The position numbers and the translations under genes were made by a program. Shown piece after piece: positions 10,740 through 22,926 of a stretch of DNA of 64,000 nt. The stretch's first letter is position 1; every line of letters starts with the position of its first letter. The stretch spans positions 69,085,073 to 69,149,072 of the forward strand of contig CAXKWD010000006.1 of assembly GCA_964059195.1 (NCBI GenBank), in the 5' to 3' direction. The notes under the pieces were generated by a model. It did not search any database. It had not been told where the DNA came from and was given only the letters and a program-made list of their open reading frames with translations. This DNA is from Ectobius pallidus. Lineage: Eukaryota > Arthropoda > Insecta > Blattodea > Ectobiidae.

Positions 10740-13450
10740 TTTAAAACATATTTTTATTAAATTATTTAGGTAGACCACATCGTATCTTAACTATCAGATA
10801 AGCAATAAGACAGTAATAATAACCCATGTGCTGCCCATGTTGCTAGACAACCATATTAAGTGAGAAAACCACGGATCACTTGTGAACTTCGTAATACGTC
10901 AGCGGTTTTCAGGGGCCAGAGTAATATCTTTTTATAACCAAGTAAGTAAACTTCTACTTATTCATTCATTAATTTATTTATCTTACAGTTAAGATAATAT
11001 TCCCGATAAGTTTACATCTAACATACTACAACTACATGTGAATACCAAGTAGCCTATTAAATGTTAGGTCAGATTAAATTAGAATGAAAAACTCTTTAAT
11101 TCGAACTTACAGGATTATCACGCATATCAAACATTATTTGTAGTTAGGATATACTATAAAATAAAATAGCCTTGAATTATGTGGGTTTCACAGCAAACGA
11201 CTATCTTAAATTGAAATGTGTAGTTTTTAAAATGAACTTAAGGATCCCGAGAAGAACTCAAAACTAATTGTCCCCGGTATCAGGAATCTGGACTTAGCTT
11301 AAATGTCATTTAAATGTTGGCTATCCTATTTGCAAACCAAATATTAATTCCTGGCAATAATAATCTTTGTCTTCCACTTGCGATACCAAATAAAACCAGC
11401 CTTCCATGTTGAAAACCTGGAAGTTCATTTTAAATCTAACTTTAACTGGGATACACAAAATAACATATGGCTGTATTTTTACACGAATGCGATCAACAGC
11501 ACCGATGCAGTTAGAAAAATGAGCCTTGACATCACATTCATGATTTCAGCTGATATCCCTTCTTAATTTAGTGCAGTGGTACGTATGCAATATTGCTCTG
11601 GAAGGTTTCTTTCCTATCTTGCTTGTGGCAGATCAGTGACTCTCCTATGGTCACGCATGTTAATTAGCTAGAGAACTCCTGAAGCATAATATTAGAGGAT
11701 GATAAATAACACAACCTCAAGTGAAACCGCATGATTTGTTGTAGTTTTAAATAATTTTATATTTTGTAAAATTGAGCTGCACGATTATGAATTCAGAACC
11801 AGTGAAATAAAACCCAGTTTAGTCCCACTTTTCATAATGATTTGTTCTTGTTCAAATAGGCTAATTCTTGGTCTTGTAGGTCTTGCAGTCATTTGGAACT
11901 CTTCAACTTCAAGTAACTCATTCGTTTTACGTTTATTCAAAACACTTTTCTATATGCTTTTAGCATATAATATCCACAAATTTCTCCTTTTAGCTTTATA
12001 GTGAACAAATTAATCTGTTATAAACTCTCCAGTCTGAAGGTTTAAACTTACTTGAGTTTAAAGCTAGATTGAAGGCTAAACTGGCGCGGAGAAACCCATA
12101 TGTATATTAAACCTTGAAATAATCCAGTTTAAAATTAATCTAGGCCCTATATGACCCTTATCAACCTGTGATATTGCATAAATCGATCATTCCGCTCAGT
12201 TCAACTGTAAAAATCCAAGGAGTTCATTTGTAATCTAACTTTAACTCGGATACACAAAATAAACTCATTTTGTCGGCTTTGAATGAAAGCTCGCATATAA
12301 AAAGAGTTTTAAAAATATTCGTTATTGGTTTACTAGCTAAAAAATCTCGTATCTTAACTATCATTCAGCCAATAGGTCAATAATATCCTGCGTGCTGCGC
12401 TCTATAGAAGAAGAAACAAAACTCGCATGTTGCTAGGCAATAATGTTAAGTGAGAAAACCACGGCTCACTGTCTTGTGAACTTTGTAGTAGGCTACGTGT
12501 ATGAATGATTTGCAGCAGTTTTCAACAGCCAAAGCGTGCTCTTTTTATCACAAAGTAAGAACACTTCTATTTATTTATTTATTTATCTTACGGTTATAAA
12601 AATATTCCTCATATTTTTACTTCTAAAGTGCTACAACTAGATGCGAAAACCAGATATTAAATATTGTACTTCTGTCCATTCCATATGTCTTTAGAGAAAA
12701 CAAGATCGCATCAATAATGTTTTTGTCACTTTGGTTTGAATGCTCACACCCTATTTAGCCAAACCCCCTGCAAAGCTAAGCCCAATTCACATTCTTTCGC
12801 TTCACAGGTCGACAGTTCCCTTGTGATTTGTGAAAAATGTAAATGTTAAGACCCAAATCAAGTGAAGGTTAGTTTGAAAGTTCTGTGTGCATTTGACGTT
12901 CAATAAGGATGTTCAGTATTATCATAATTCATTTCGAAGGTGGCACTTTAGTGTTATGTATTTCTATAAATATCAGCGTGAGTTTTGCTAGCTGGTGAAC
13001 CGCACTTTTCTTCCGCTACAACCACTGTTTACTTCTTTTCTCAACACTTCTGGAATGGACTACAGTATGAAAAACTGTTAAGTCAATAACCTAGACTCTT
13101 AACGCAAAAGCGTTTAAGTAAAAAAATATGATCAAAACAGTATAGTTTGAGTTATACTCTTTTCGCTGAACAATATCGAAACCTTGTCATTTGTACTACC
13201 TGAACTTAAATCATTTCCTCATTTGGTGTTCAGGCTGTTTTTACCATTAGCAAGAAATCATTGATTTACACAGTGTAGTTTACTTATCTCATTTTCACAA
13301 TTTTTTTACTTGTACGCTTTTGCCTTAACGGTCTACATACATGGTTATCAAACTTATCAAACATGATTTGTAGTTAGGATATACACATAAAGGAGCCTTA
13401 AATTACGTCGTTTTCTTTGAAAATGGATATCTTAGGAACACTAGGGGTGA
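10740..13450 (+). repeat. Old, diverged duplication of three blocks
   Basis: Three blocks occur twice. One is around 10780-10990 and again 12340-12610 (GTATCTTAACTATC, then AAGTGAGAAAACCACGG, then TTTATTTATCTTAC). One is around 11115-11215 and again 13340-13435 (ATTTGTAGTTAGGATATAC). One is around 11422-11460 and again 12216-12260 (TCTAACTTTAACT, then GGATACACAAAATAA). Order and spacing differ between copies, so the duplication has been rearranged. No gene is visible in either copy. Confidence 0.5.
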
Positions 13451-13595
13451 GTTTTGAAAACGGCATTTTTTACCCTATTTAGGTGAAACTTATGAAGATA
13501 ATAAGATATAGAATTATTAAGAGATTCATTAAGAATCCACACGATTGGACTAATATTTACAAAGTATAACAGTTTTAATTATTTAAATTAGAAAT

Positions 13596-13599
13596 GAAT

Positions 13600-13633
<34 letters not shown>

Positions 13634-13660
13634 GTATACATATATACATATATATAAGAC
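13596..13660. repeat. TA/CATATA microsatellite
   Basis: Alternating TATATA and CATATA units, partly self-complementary. Flanked by AT-rich unique sequence to about 14419, where I see no gene. Confidence 0.85.
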
Positions 13661-14419
13661 TAGGCAAAAGCTTTCATTGGGTTTGTTAAAATAAATTGTC
13701 AAGTGCACGGAAAATTTAACTAAGCATGTTGAGAATACTACAATAATTAGTGTCTTTTTTATTTTCTACTTTCGTTTTTTAATATTTCCCAAAGTTATTC
13801 CGTTTTTCCTGTAGTTTAACAAGTAGGTAAACATTTCCACTACATTTGTTAGGGAAACAACTACAAGGGCAAGTGAATAAAGTCCTTACAGATCTTATTT
13901 AAACCTTTCAAAGCCGAATTTATACTCTGGGAATAAGGCAGTCACTTAGTGAAATCATCAGTGAGCTCTAAGTTAAAAAAAACAACGAGGAAGATTTAAT
14001 TCGAGTAGTTGGTTTCTGTGAATGACAGTCCTAACAAATGGATAAAAATATCATATTTTAATACAAATTATTACTTTTTTAGTCTTATATATCTGATTTT
14101 ATACAGTTTTAAAGGCGACGCATTTATAAATCAGTAGCAGTGAAAAGGTTAAACAGCAGTAGATACTTTATTATCTTTCAACATATTGTCCGAGCATATT
14201 AATACAGATTAAGCTGGTTGAATATCTCTTAACGCTCGGTAACCACTTGTATAACCCAAAATAGGAAGCTCCACAAACAAGCGGCAATAAGAGAAAATAG
14301 ATTTAAAAAATAGGCAGTATAGTTTGTAAGAAATTGTTGATAGTAGTTTTATAGAAGGGCCCCCGAGAAATACACTGTAATCGAAGGGGACCCACTTTAG
14401 ATACGAATTCTGAATAAAC

Positions 14420-14446
14420 ATTATTATTATTATTATTATTATTATT
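14420..14446 (+). repeat. (ATT)n microsatellite
   Basis: Nine uninterrupted ATT units. Confidence 0.9.
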
Positions 14447-14562
14447 AAAATTAATACAGATACCGTCTAGCGTCCATTTAGTTTCTGGATACCAGGAGTA
14501 GAAAAGTCTTTGACTTAAAGTTTTGCGCGTAACGAATCTGCGCGCTGCAGTAAGCGCAGCTA

Positions 14563-14685
14563 CTGTCTAGCTGTGAGCGGAAGGCCGAGCTGGTGGCATA
14601 GTGGGGGAAAGACAGACAGGAAATGCAAGCGCATGGTAAGGTAGTGGGGGAACGCTAGCTCGGCCTTCAGCTCGCCGCCAGACAG
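14563..14685. mobile_element. MITE, Tc1/mariner type (copy 1)
   Basis: A 123-bp element with imperfect 30-bp inverted ends (CTGTCTAGC outward, with GGCCGAGCT at the inner end of each arm). It is flanked by TA on both sides (14561-14562 and 14686-14687). A second copy in opposite orientation lies at 42864-42988. It is too short to code; the reading frame that crosses it joins unrelated mariner sequence. Confidence 0.8.
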
Positions 14686-14745
14686 TACGTCCCACACAGG
14701 CCACGGAGGTTTCTTTCTAACTTGTAGGACTATAGCAGCAAGCCT

Positions 14746-14859
14746 TTCATGCACCGCCTCATTCATTTCTTCATCTGATGTGACTCGATGGCCCCTCATT
14801 GCGTCTTTAAGTGGACGATAACTATGATGGTCTAATGAAATGAGATCGAAACAGTCCAA
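14746..14859 (-). pseudogene. Mariner/SETMAR-type transposase C-terminal fragment
   Basis: The frame reads SYRPLKDAMRGHRVTSDEEMNEAVHERLAA. I recognise this as the segment after the last catalytic residue in mariner-type transposases, where the usual pattern is PLK, then RG(H/C)RF, then (D/E)E then EAV. Only about 30 residues remain. No DD(34)D catalytic residues are present and no start is identifiable. The MITE just downstream (14563-14685) interrupts or follows the rest. The frame continuing into the MITE is fortuitous. Confidence 0.5.
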
Positions 14860-15690
14860 TATTTAAAACTCAGTTTCACAAGAGTTTCAACTGTGTGGAG
14901 TGCCTGTCACAATACAATGTTTGGGAATATTTAATGAGTTTTACTATCCTATCTCCAAATATGCCGAGAAATGTCCAGGCTATACTGATAGGCCTACCAG
15001 GCTAGACTATAGTAAATTAATCCATGCTGGAAGGTTACATGTACTGCTGTGCAGCGTTCGAAATACAGTATGAATGATTTTTTTCTCTACTAATACTATT
15101 GATAAGTCCTTCACGGTCTGTCAGGCGATTAGAAGTTGTAAAAGGTCGCGAGCTTTCGGACTCCAGCTGACTAGGTTCTTCTAGAAGTCGAAGTCTTATG
15201 TTACCAACAGGTGTGCCAATTACACTGACCCATGATTTGTATTTGCCGTCGTGTATTAGGTTAGTTTTAAAATCCCCGTGTCTCTACGGTTTTCTTTCTC
15301 GAGTCTGTGAGCCTGTAGCTCCACTGTCTTTACTTTACTGAGTCATTATAACAATAGGTCGTGCGGGTTGCGTCTGTGAGCATCCAATCTCCTTTCATGA
15401 GTTCCTATAGCACTTGCTATAGGGTGGGATGTTCGTCTTGTACGTCTGCCAGTCTGCGTGCCTGTTGTCTTGTAACTTCCCTTAAAAATGAAAGTCGTAA
15501 GTCCTCGTGCAGTTGCGTATTTCTCGTGTAACAGAGTATCAAGTGAGATGAGGCATGCGTCATTTAGATCTGATCAGCATACAGTATAGCCTCACCTTTT
15601 GCCTGAATGACAAAGATGGTGTAGCTACTTAGCGCTGGATAAAGTCGAAGTAGCTGAGAATAGGCTTTATTGCGTACACTCGCTACATGT
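14860..15690. other. Unannotated stretch
   Basis: Slightly less AT-rich than its surroundings (15120-15560 especially). No clear gene is seen. Part of 15120-15690 may be further decayed LINE sequence belonging to the RT fragment that follows, but I could not read conserved motifs. Confidence 0.35.
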
Positions 15691-15699
15691 CTCTAATTT

Positions 15700-16080
15700 A
15701 GTGATTTATGTAGGATTACACCTAAATATTTCACGTGATCGGTGTAGGCTATAATTTCACCGACTAATAGGCCTACAATGTTATCACAGAATTATAGTTT
15801 CGTCTTGTAAGCACAATGGCTTGAGTCTTGGAAGAATTCATTTTAATTTTCCAATCATCGGCCCACTGAGTTATTCTGCCTAGATGTCTCTGGAGTTGTC
15901 TCATTGCATACTGTATATTTCTGAGTAGCCGGCTATTTCTGAGTAGCCGTGTCGTCTGCATATTGTTCTAAAATGTCTGGTCGCTCTGTGTAATGTCGTG
16001 TGTCATTACATTATAGAGTGTAGGTGACAACACGCTCCCTTGAGGGACGCCGGCCTCTGGGCCTCAAACATCCACTTCAG
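15700..16080 (-). pseudogene. Jockey-like non-LTR reverse transcriptase fragment
   Basis: Reading leftwards in three frames, the conserved RT order is visible. GVPQGSVLSPTLYNVMTHDI (motif B) lies at about 16052-15993, YADDTATQ (catalytic motif C) near 15965, LQRHLGRITQWADDWKIKMNSSKTQAIVLTRR near 15895-15800, and HVKYLGVIL (thumb) near 15740-15712. At least two frameshifts and a stop after YADDTATQK separate these parts, and AATAGCCGG sequence is duplicated around 15915-15945. Only the palm and thumb remain; endonuclease and 3' end are not seen. The order and motif forms fit Jockey-group LINEs. It is dead. Confidence 0.7.
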
Positions 16081-16738
16081 TCTTCTGAACCAGATTTCAG
16101 AAGATGGAGTCCGAAACTTCGGAATCTTTCACAACTTAGACTCAGCTAATAGCCTATACAGAACCTATCAATGTAATGGAGTATATTTCTAATAGACAAT
16201 TCAGACCTTGTGCAGTGCAAGTCTTGCATGATGTTTAAGTAAGTATATGACTAATGTCCTTTACTATAAGCAAATTAATTTCACGATACCCTTTGAAAGC
16301 ACCACGAGAGCAATCCACAAAACTATACCAGCAAAATAGCGGGCTATTTGGTCACGCATGCGATATCTCAATATCACAAGCACTCAGGGTATATTGTCCG
16401 GGTATATTGGGACTTTCCTCTCTGTTAGCTTCTAAGTTAATATTTTCAATGGCACATACAAAGAATATTACAAAAAAAGTAAAACATATCCATTTCATTT
16501 CTAATCTAGTTTTAAAAAGAACAAGCTTTTTTTTTTTTTTTTTTACAAAATGATCATTTACGTTATGACAATTTTACCCCGACAGAAAATGCAAACATCA
16601 CTTAAAAATTTAGGTTGGTAATAATGATTTAACGGATTAAAAATCCACACTAAGTACAACAAAAATTAAACTTAAAATAACTAAACACTCCAGATATTAA
16701 GCTAACCTTATAACTGTTTTCAGAATTTCTCATTATGA
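16081..16738. other. Unannotated AT-rich stretch before the minisatellite
   Basis: A T17-class run lies at about 16528-16544. No gene is seen. The right end passes without a boundary feature into the first degenerate 32-bp monomer at about 16740. Confidence 0.4.
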
Positions 16739-19250
16739 AAAACTGCCCACTATTTGCCGAGGAGAGCAGCCAACCTGCCCACTATCTACCGAGGAAATCA
16801 GACACACTGCCCACTATCAACCGAGGGTTGCAGCCATCCTGCCCACTATCTACCGAGGGTTGCAGCCATACTGCCCACTATCTACCGAGGGGAACAGTCA
16901 TACTGTCCACTATCTACCGAGGGAAGCAGCCATACTGCCCACTATCTACCGAGGGTAGCAACCATACTGCCCACTATCTACCGAGGGAAGCAGCCATACT
17001 GTCCACTATCTACCGAGGAAATCAGGCACACTGCCCACTATCTACCGAGGGAAGCAGCCATACTGCCCACTATCTACCGAGGGAAGCAGCCATGCTGCCC
17101 ACTATCTACCGAGGGGAGCAGTCATACTGTCCACTATCTACCCAGGGCAGCAGCCATACTGCCCACTATCTACCGAGGGAAGCAGCCATACTGCCCACTA
17201 TCTACCGAGGGTAGCAGCCATACTGCCCACTATCTACCGAGGAAAATAAGCACACGGCCCAATATCTACCGAGGAAAGCTGCCATACTGCCCACTATCTA
17301 CCGAGGAAAGCAGCCATACTGCCCACTATCTTACCGAGGGGAGCAGCCATACTGCCCACTATCTACCGAGGGGTGCAGCCATACTGCCCACTATCTACCG
17401 AGGGAAGCAGCCATACTGTCCCTATTTTTCGAGTAAAAGAGGCACACAGCCCACTATCTACCGAGGGAAGCAGCCATACTGATCACTATCTACCGAGGTA
17501 AGCAGCCATACTGTCTACTATCTACCGAGGGAAGCAGCCATACTGTCCACTATCAAACCGAGGAAGTCAGACACACTGCCCACTATCTACCGAGGGAAGC
17601 AGCCATACTGCCCACTATCTACCGAGGGTTGCAGCCATACTGCCCACTATCTACCGAGGGTTGCAGCCATACTGCCCACTATCTACCGAGGGGAGCAGTC
17701 ATACTGTCCACTATCTACCGAGGGAAGCAGCCATACTGCCCACTATCTACCGAGGGTAGCAACCATACTGCCCACTATCTACCGAGGGAAGCAGCCATAC
17801 TGTCCACTATCTACCGAGGAAATCAGGCACACTGCCCACTATCTACCGAGGGAAGCAGCCATACTGCCCACTATCTACCGAGGTTTGCAGCCATGCTGCC
17901 CACTATCTACCGAGAGGAGCAGTCATACTGTCCACTATCTACCGAGGGCAGCAGCCATACTGCCCACTATCTACCGAGGGAAGCAGCCATACTGCCCACT
18001 ATCTACCGAGGGTAGCAGCCATACTGCCCACTATCTACCGAGGAAAATAAGCACACGGCCCAATATCTACCGAGGAAAGCTGCCATACTGCCCACTATCT
18101 ACCGAGGAAAGCAGCCATACTGCCCACTATCTTACCGAGGGGAGCAGCCATACTGCCCACTATCTACCGAGGGGTGCAGCCATACTGCCCACTATCTACC
18201 GAGGGAAGCAGCCATACTGTCCCTATTTTTCGAGTAAAAGAGGCACACAGCCCACTATCTACCGAGGGAAGCAGCCATACTGATCACTATCTACCGAGGT
18301 AAGCAGCCATACTGTCTACTATCTACCGAGGGAAGCAGCCATACTGTCCACTATCAAACCGAGGAAGTCAGACACACTGCCCACTATCTACCGAGGGAAG
18401 CAGCCATACTGCCCACTATCTACCGAGGGTTGCAGCCATACTGCCCACTATCTACCGAGGGGAGCAGTCATACTGTCCACTATCTACCGAGGGCAGCAGC
18501 CATACTGCCCACTATCTACCGAGGGCAGCAGCCATACTGCCCACTATCTACCGAGGGTAGCAGCCATACTGCCCACTATCTACCGAGGTAAGCAGCCATA
18601 CTGTCCACTATCTACCGAGGGTAGCAGCCATACTGCCCACTATCTACCGAGGGTAGCAGCCATACTGCCCACTATCTACCGAGGTAAGCAGCCATACTGC
18701 CCACTATCTACCGAGGGAAGCAGCCATACTGCCCACTATCTACCGAGGAAATCAGGCACACTGCCCACTATCTACCGAGGGAAGCAGCCATACTGCCCAC
18801 TATCTACCGAGGGTAGCAGCCATACTGCCCACTATCTACGGTGGGAAGCAGCTATACTGCCCACTATCTACCGAGGGGAGCAGCCATACTGCCCACTATC
18901 TACCGAGGAAAACAGGCACAGAGCCCACTATCTACCGAGGGAAGCAGCCATACTGACCACTATCTACCGAGGAAAGCTGTCATACTGCCCACTGTCTACC
19001 GAGGGAAGCAGCCATACTGCCCACTATCTACCGAGGGAAACAGCTATACTGCCCACGATCTACCGAGAAAAACCGGCACGCTTCCCACTATCTACCGAGG
19101 GAAGCTGCCATACTGCCCACTATCTACCGAGGGAAGCTGCCATACTGCCCACTATCTACCGAGGGAAGCAGCCATACTGTCCACTATCTACCGAGGGAAG
19201 CAGCCATACTGTCCACTATCTACTGAGGAGATCAGTCATACTGCCCACTA
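16739..19250 (+). repeat. Minisatellite, about 79 x 32 bp, with an 801-bp higher-order period
   Basis: The monomer is CCATACTGCCCACTATC followed by TACCGAGGGAAGCAG (17 + 15 = 32 bp). Variants include GGTAGCAG, GGTTGCAG, GGAGCAGTC and AATCAGGCACA. A set of unusual monomers recurs exactly 801 bp apart: GGAAAATAAG at 17241 and 18042, CCTATTTTTC at 17421 and 18222, and CAAACCGAGG at 17554 and 18355. That equals 25 monomers, one being 33 bp long. The first copy starts near 16790 and a third is partial from about 18390. The consensus has no stop in any forward phase and 32 is not a multiple of 3, so long open frames appear in several frames. These are a property of the repeat and not evidence of a gene. 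GC content (about 56%) is far above background. Confidence 0.92.
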
Positions 19251-19477
19251 TGTGTAAGGAATCTTGAAAAGTTCGCGCCACCTACCAACGTTTGAGCTAA
19301 CCCTACTCGTCAGCTGCTTATAATGTTGCTTTGTGGTAGGAAATTGTTTTAATTGTCGTTAAGAGAAGCCATTATGCTCACGAATTTGTAATAAATCTGT
19401 TACAGTTATCAGAATATGTGTTATTAAAATTAATATGAAACGCAGCATCCTTCTTAAACATAGGGTTATTCCCCACA
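19251..19477 (+). mobile_element. Putative LTR of a retroelement (5' LTR or solo)
   Basis: A 227-bp segment starts TGTGTAAGG directly at the end of the minisatellite and ends CCCCACA, so it has TG...CA termini. AATAAA at about 19390 fits a poly(A) signal. It is followed at once by a primer-binding-site-like string (TCGTTCCGAAAACCCGG), of the sort seen after 5' LTRs of BEL/Pao-type insect elements. No second LTR lies in the window. Confidence 0.4.
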
Positions 19478-19837
19478 TATTTTTCGTTCCGAAAACCCGG
19501 AATTTCGGTAAAAGTAGAACTGCAGCTAATTGAAATCAACACTCACTGCGCAGGAAAACTGAAAGGATTAATTCACGGTTTCGACGAGCACATATACCGC
19601 ATCATGTCAGGTAAGTGGAAAACTTGAATTATACCTATATTTCACTAGTTTTCTCTTGCAGAGACGTGTATTTTGTGCTTTTATAATCAACAAAGACTAC
19701 TGAAGTTAATCCGTCGCATTCTGCTTCTTCTGGGTTGATTGTTAAAAACAATGTCATCGGACGACGCAATACTCAAGTTGCAAAGGAAGCGCACACGAGA
19801 GAGAAATAACGTTACACATTACTCCTTACTCATATTC
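19478..19837 (+). pseudogene. LTR-element leader and truncated gag start
   Basis: After the putative primer site comes about 270 bp of leader, then an ATG at 19751 opening MSSDDAILKLQRKRTRERNNVTHYS. The LQRKRT...VT pattern resembles the first residues of BEL/Pao-type Gag proteins. The resemblance stops after about 25 residues, where a monomer-like CATACTGCCCACTGTC (19837-19852) begins, so the element appears truncated there. A strong splice donor (CAGGTAAGT, GT at 19611) and an acceptor (CTCTTGCAG, ending 19663) bound a possible 53-nt intron in the leader. Family assignment is tentative. Confidence 0.35.
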
Positions 19838-19852
19838 ATACTGCCCACTGTC

Positions 19853-22555
19853 ACACTAAGGAATTTGGGTTACTGCTCCCTATTTATGATATTTAACTTC
19901 CTTCTAAGAATGAAGCAGTACATTTTCATAAATACTGTACATTAGCGATCAAATTAAACCCTCAAAGCACATATCCATAGGTCTAATGATAAAACATCAA
20001 AATAAACTAATTTAAAAACTCGAAATGCCTGAAAAAATAATGCAAGCTGAAGAAAACATAGTGTTATAATGCAAGTTAAAGAAATTTGCTTTCATCGGTA
20101 CCAGTAAAGTGTCCTGAGCCAAGATTAGTGGGAAGGAATGTCTGTGTGCTCTGTTTATGTGGTCATTGTGTTTTAGTGAGTACTGCACATTCCAGACTCC
20201 CTGTCAGAAAAATTCAACAAGGTACCGAATATCGAACTTAGAACATTAGAAGCAATAGACTACAATAATTGGACCAGGAGGCACGATTCAGAAGTATAGT
20301 AAAGTACGGTTCATGGAGGATAAATCTTCCAAAATTCTAGCCAGTCAACACATTAAGGTCATAGTTCCGTCGTAAGGATTAGACCACTTTAAAAATTTTA
20401 AAAAGTATCATCGAGTGCCGAGGCTACTATCTGCTTGTAAAACAGTGCTTCAATATTCAACTGCTAGAACATTCAAGATCGTGGTATAATAAAAGTTATT
20501 ATGGAAATACAATATCTTATTCATATTGAGTTTTTATTGCATGATATACATAGGCTTTCAAACTTTAAGCGACAATTGTGGTAACATACAATTACATTGC
20601 AAGTGTTAACACCCGTGTGGCTGGAGAACGGAAATACCTGTAAGGCGCGTTTCATAAAAACTCTAAATTAAGAACATATAGGCCTATCACTGGATGTAAA
20701 AATGGTGATAGTAGTTTTCAACCCTTATGTGTAGGATGCTCTCAGAATGAGGCATCGTCATGGTTGATGGCATGCAAAAGATAGGTGTTGTTGATAAACT
20801 TCCAGATTGCTAATGAAAAAGGTAATTTCAAAATATATTTCAGCAGGCATACAGCAATAAATGTTATCTGGACATGATTGCTAATGACAAAATAATGTAC
20901 TTACGTAATCGTAATGTCAATGATGTTTCAGTAACTCACCTGTAAAGAAAAACCAGAAATAGTAATTTGAATATTTATTTTAGAATAATAAAATCTGTGT
21001 TGACATATTACAGAGTAAAACAAAAGCATTGCTCGGTCCTGCCGATCTTAATAATTTAATTTTAGGATATTACATAACAAATAAGTGCCAAACATGTGTA
21101 AATTTTAATAAAAACATACAAGATCATCCAAAGTTAACTAAATAGCACTTAGCTTATGGAAGCAATGTTAGCTGTAATAAATAATATGGAAAATTTAAAA
21201 TTTACAATGTTTCAATGCCCAAGTTGAAACAACTGGAGAGCAGATATTTACATTTTAGGCTGTAAAGTTGCAACTCTAATAAATACCGGAGTCTGCTATA
21301 GGACGTCCGCGTAGAAGTAGATCATTGCCTGATTTATTCTTTTCATGAAGTTTTCAATCAGCCTAGGAAAATAACAATTGCTAACATTTATCAAGTACCA
21401 AAGGGAACTTGTTTTAATTTCGTATTTGGCCCAAAGATGGGTTTAAACGTAGGGAAAAATTATTATTTTAGGTAACATGATCCCTCCCCATAAGACAGTT
21501 ATTGTCAATGAAATCTTACTGTTTACGATATAAACTCACATAGGCCTATAAATTATGCTTATAATGTAGCATACAATTTCAATAAAGGCGATTGGTCAAT
21601 AGAAGAATTTGAATACGAAAAGTTAAATTATTATGAGCCAGAATGGTGCTTTCTAAGAGTGTATGGTGGTCGGGAGAAATGTCTGTCCATTTGTCTACCT
21701 CTATCTGGCCCAAATCGATTGACCGATTCCAGATTAACACCCAATTAATGATTTAAAAATAGCAAATAATCACTATACTATAAAGCCACGTGGCCAACCA
21801 TGACCACCGGGAAAGCAAGTCCTCTAGCTCAATTAAGACGTCACATACACGTCATCCATAGCAGGCAGGATTTGCTAACGACAATGCAAAATAGTTTGAA
21901 GCAGGGCGCGCCTTGGTACGGGAAGGGGGTCTGTTGTTTTGTGAATAATGCTGTGGAAAGATAATTCATTATACGTTGATTAAATATTATACGTTGCATT
22001 CCATAATGTGATTGCTAAAAATACTGGCTCCTCTCACCATAATTACATGAGCATTGTCACATATTTATCTTGTAATATATACACCTATAGCAATTGTAGG
22101 CCTATTCTTAGAGTAGGCAATTTTCGCAGGCCGTGAAAATAAAAGAGCTATCTAAATGTGCACTTATTATAAAAATGCAAATAGCTAAAGTAGGATTTTG
22201 ATTTAAATGTACGGTAATCTTGTTCTCTTCGAATGTTAAAATTAATATTTGTTAAAAACAGTTTTGGAAGTATCACTTTTCAATCGCAGGGCCATTTTAT
22301 AAGTGACATCCTCTTCACGAATGAATCGTAAAGATATTGAATTCATGAAAACTATTTAGAAGATAGAGGTATAATATAATAGAAAAGCATGCCTCAAGAT
22401 TTCACACAAGGAAACATATATCATATAACTGTGATTGTCAGGAGACATCTCTTTCAGAGTAGAACTTGAAAACACTGATCCAAACCTTTATCAAAACAGT
22501 ATTCTGCTCCCAGCCTTCCCCCTAGAATAAGTAACAAACTAACTGCTTGGCGCTA
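19853..22555. other. Unannotated AT-rich stretch
   Basis: No gene is recognised in 2.7 kb. The part 21650-21800 (TGTCTGTCCATTTGTC, then GGCCCAAATCGATTGACCG, then CTATACTATAAAGCCAC) resembles the starts of the repeat-bearing elements at 51.65 and 38.57 kb, so it is probably an eroded non-autonomous element. Confidence 0.4.
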
Positions 22556-22830
22556 ACATCCCAGAAGGGACAAGTCCTACCACCCGGCCGCAGCGTCATC
22601 TACCATAGGCAGACGGCAGGATTGGGGCCATGTGGTCAGCATGCCGACACCCACGGCCTTTGATGGTGGTTTCCATGACCGGAGACGCTACTTTTCTATC
22701 AAGCAGTTCCTCAATTTGAATCACGACGCTGAGGGCACCCCTACCAGGCCTCCCTACCTCAGAAAAATCCGGGCCGACGGATCTGTAGTCAACGATGGTA
22801 ACCACACCAAACCATAGTTGGGTTGAATTG
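22556..22830. other. GC-rich unexplained segment
   Basis: About 275 bp of markedly GC-rich, CpG-containing sequence (ACCCGGCCGCAGCGTCATC to ATCCGGGCCGACGG) in an AT-rich setting. Overlapping open frames exist on both strands (22632-22817 plus and 22596-22838 minus), but neither gives recognisable protein motifs. It may be a fragment of a mobile element or of an exon; I cannot tell. Confidence 0.3.
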
Positions 22831-22926
22831 TAACTCATAAATATGTGACGTTCATTTTCATGTTGTTTACATATTTACTTCTCACCTAAGAGTGTTCCTT
22901 CATCAAAATACGCAATCTGAGAATAA

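Noticed and set aside
14560..14859. A single 99-codon protein across this interval
   Set aside because: Its first third is a mariner fragment and the rest runs through a MITE, so the join is fortuitous.
16735..18283. Long open frames of 128-242 codons encoding a repetitive Tyr/Pro-rich protein
   Set aside because: They follow from a 32-bp monomer with no forward stop codon in any phase. The frame rotates every unit, variants introduce TAG/TAA, and there is no conserved start.
16739..19250. CRISPR array
   Set aside because: Units are contiguous 32-bp repeats without unique spacers, and the setting is eukaryotic.
19601..19740. A two-exon micro-gene (ATG TCA G, 53-nt intron, short second exon)
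   Set aside because: The splice signals are good, but the joined product is only about 27 residues and lies in the leader of an LTR-like fragment. It is kept as a remark in that entry only.
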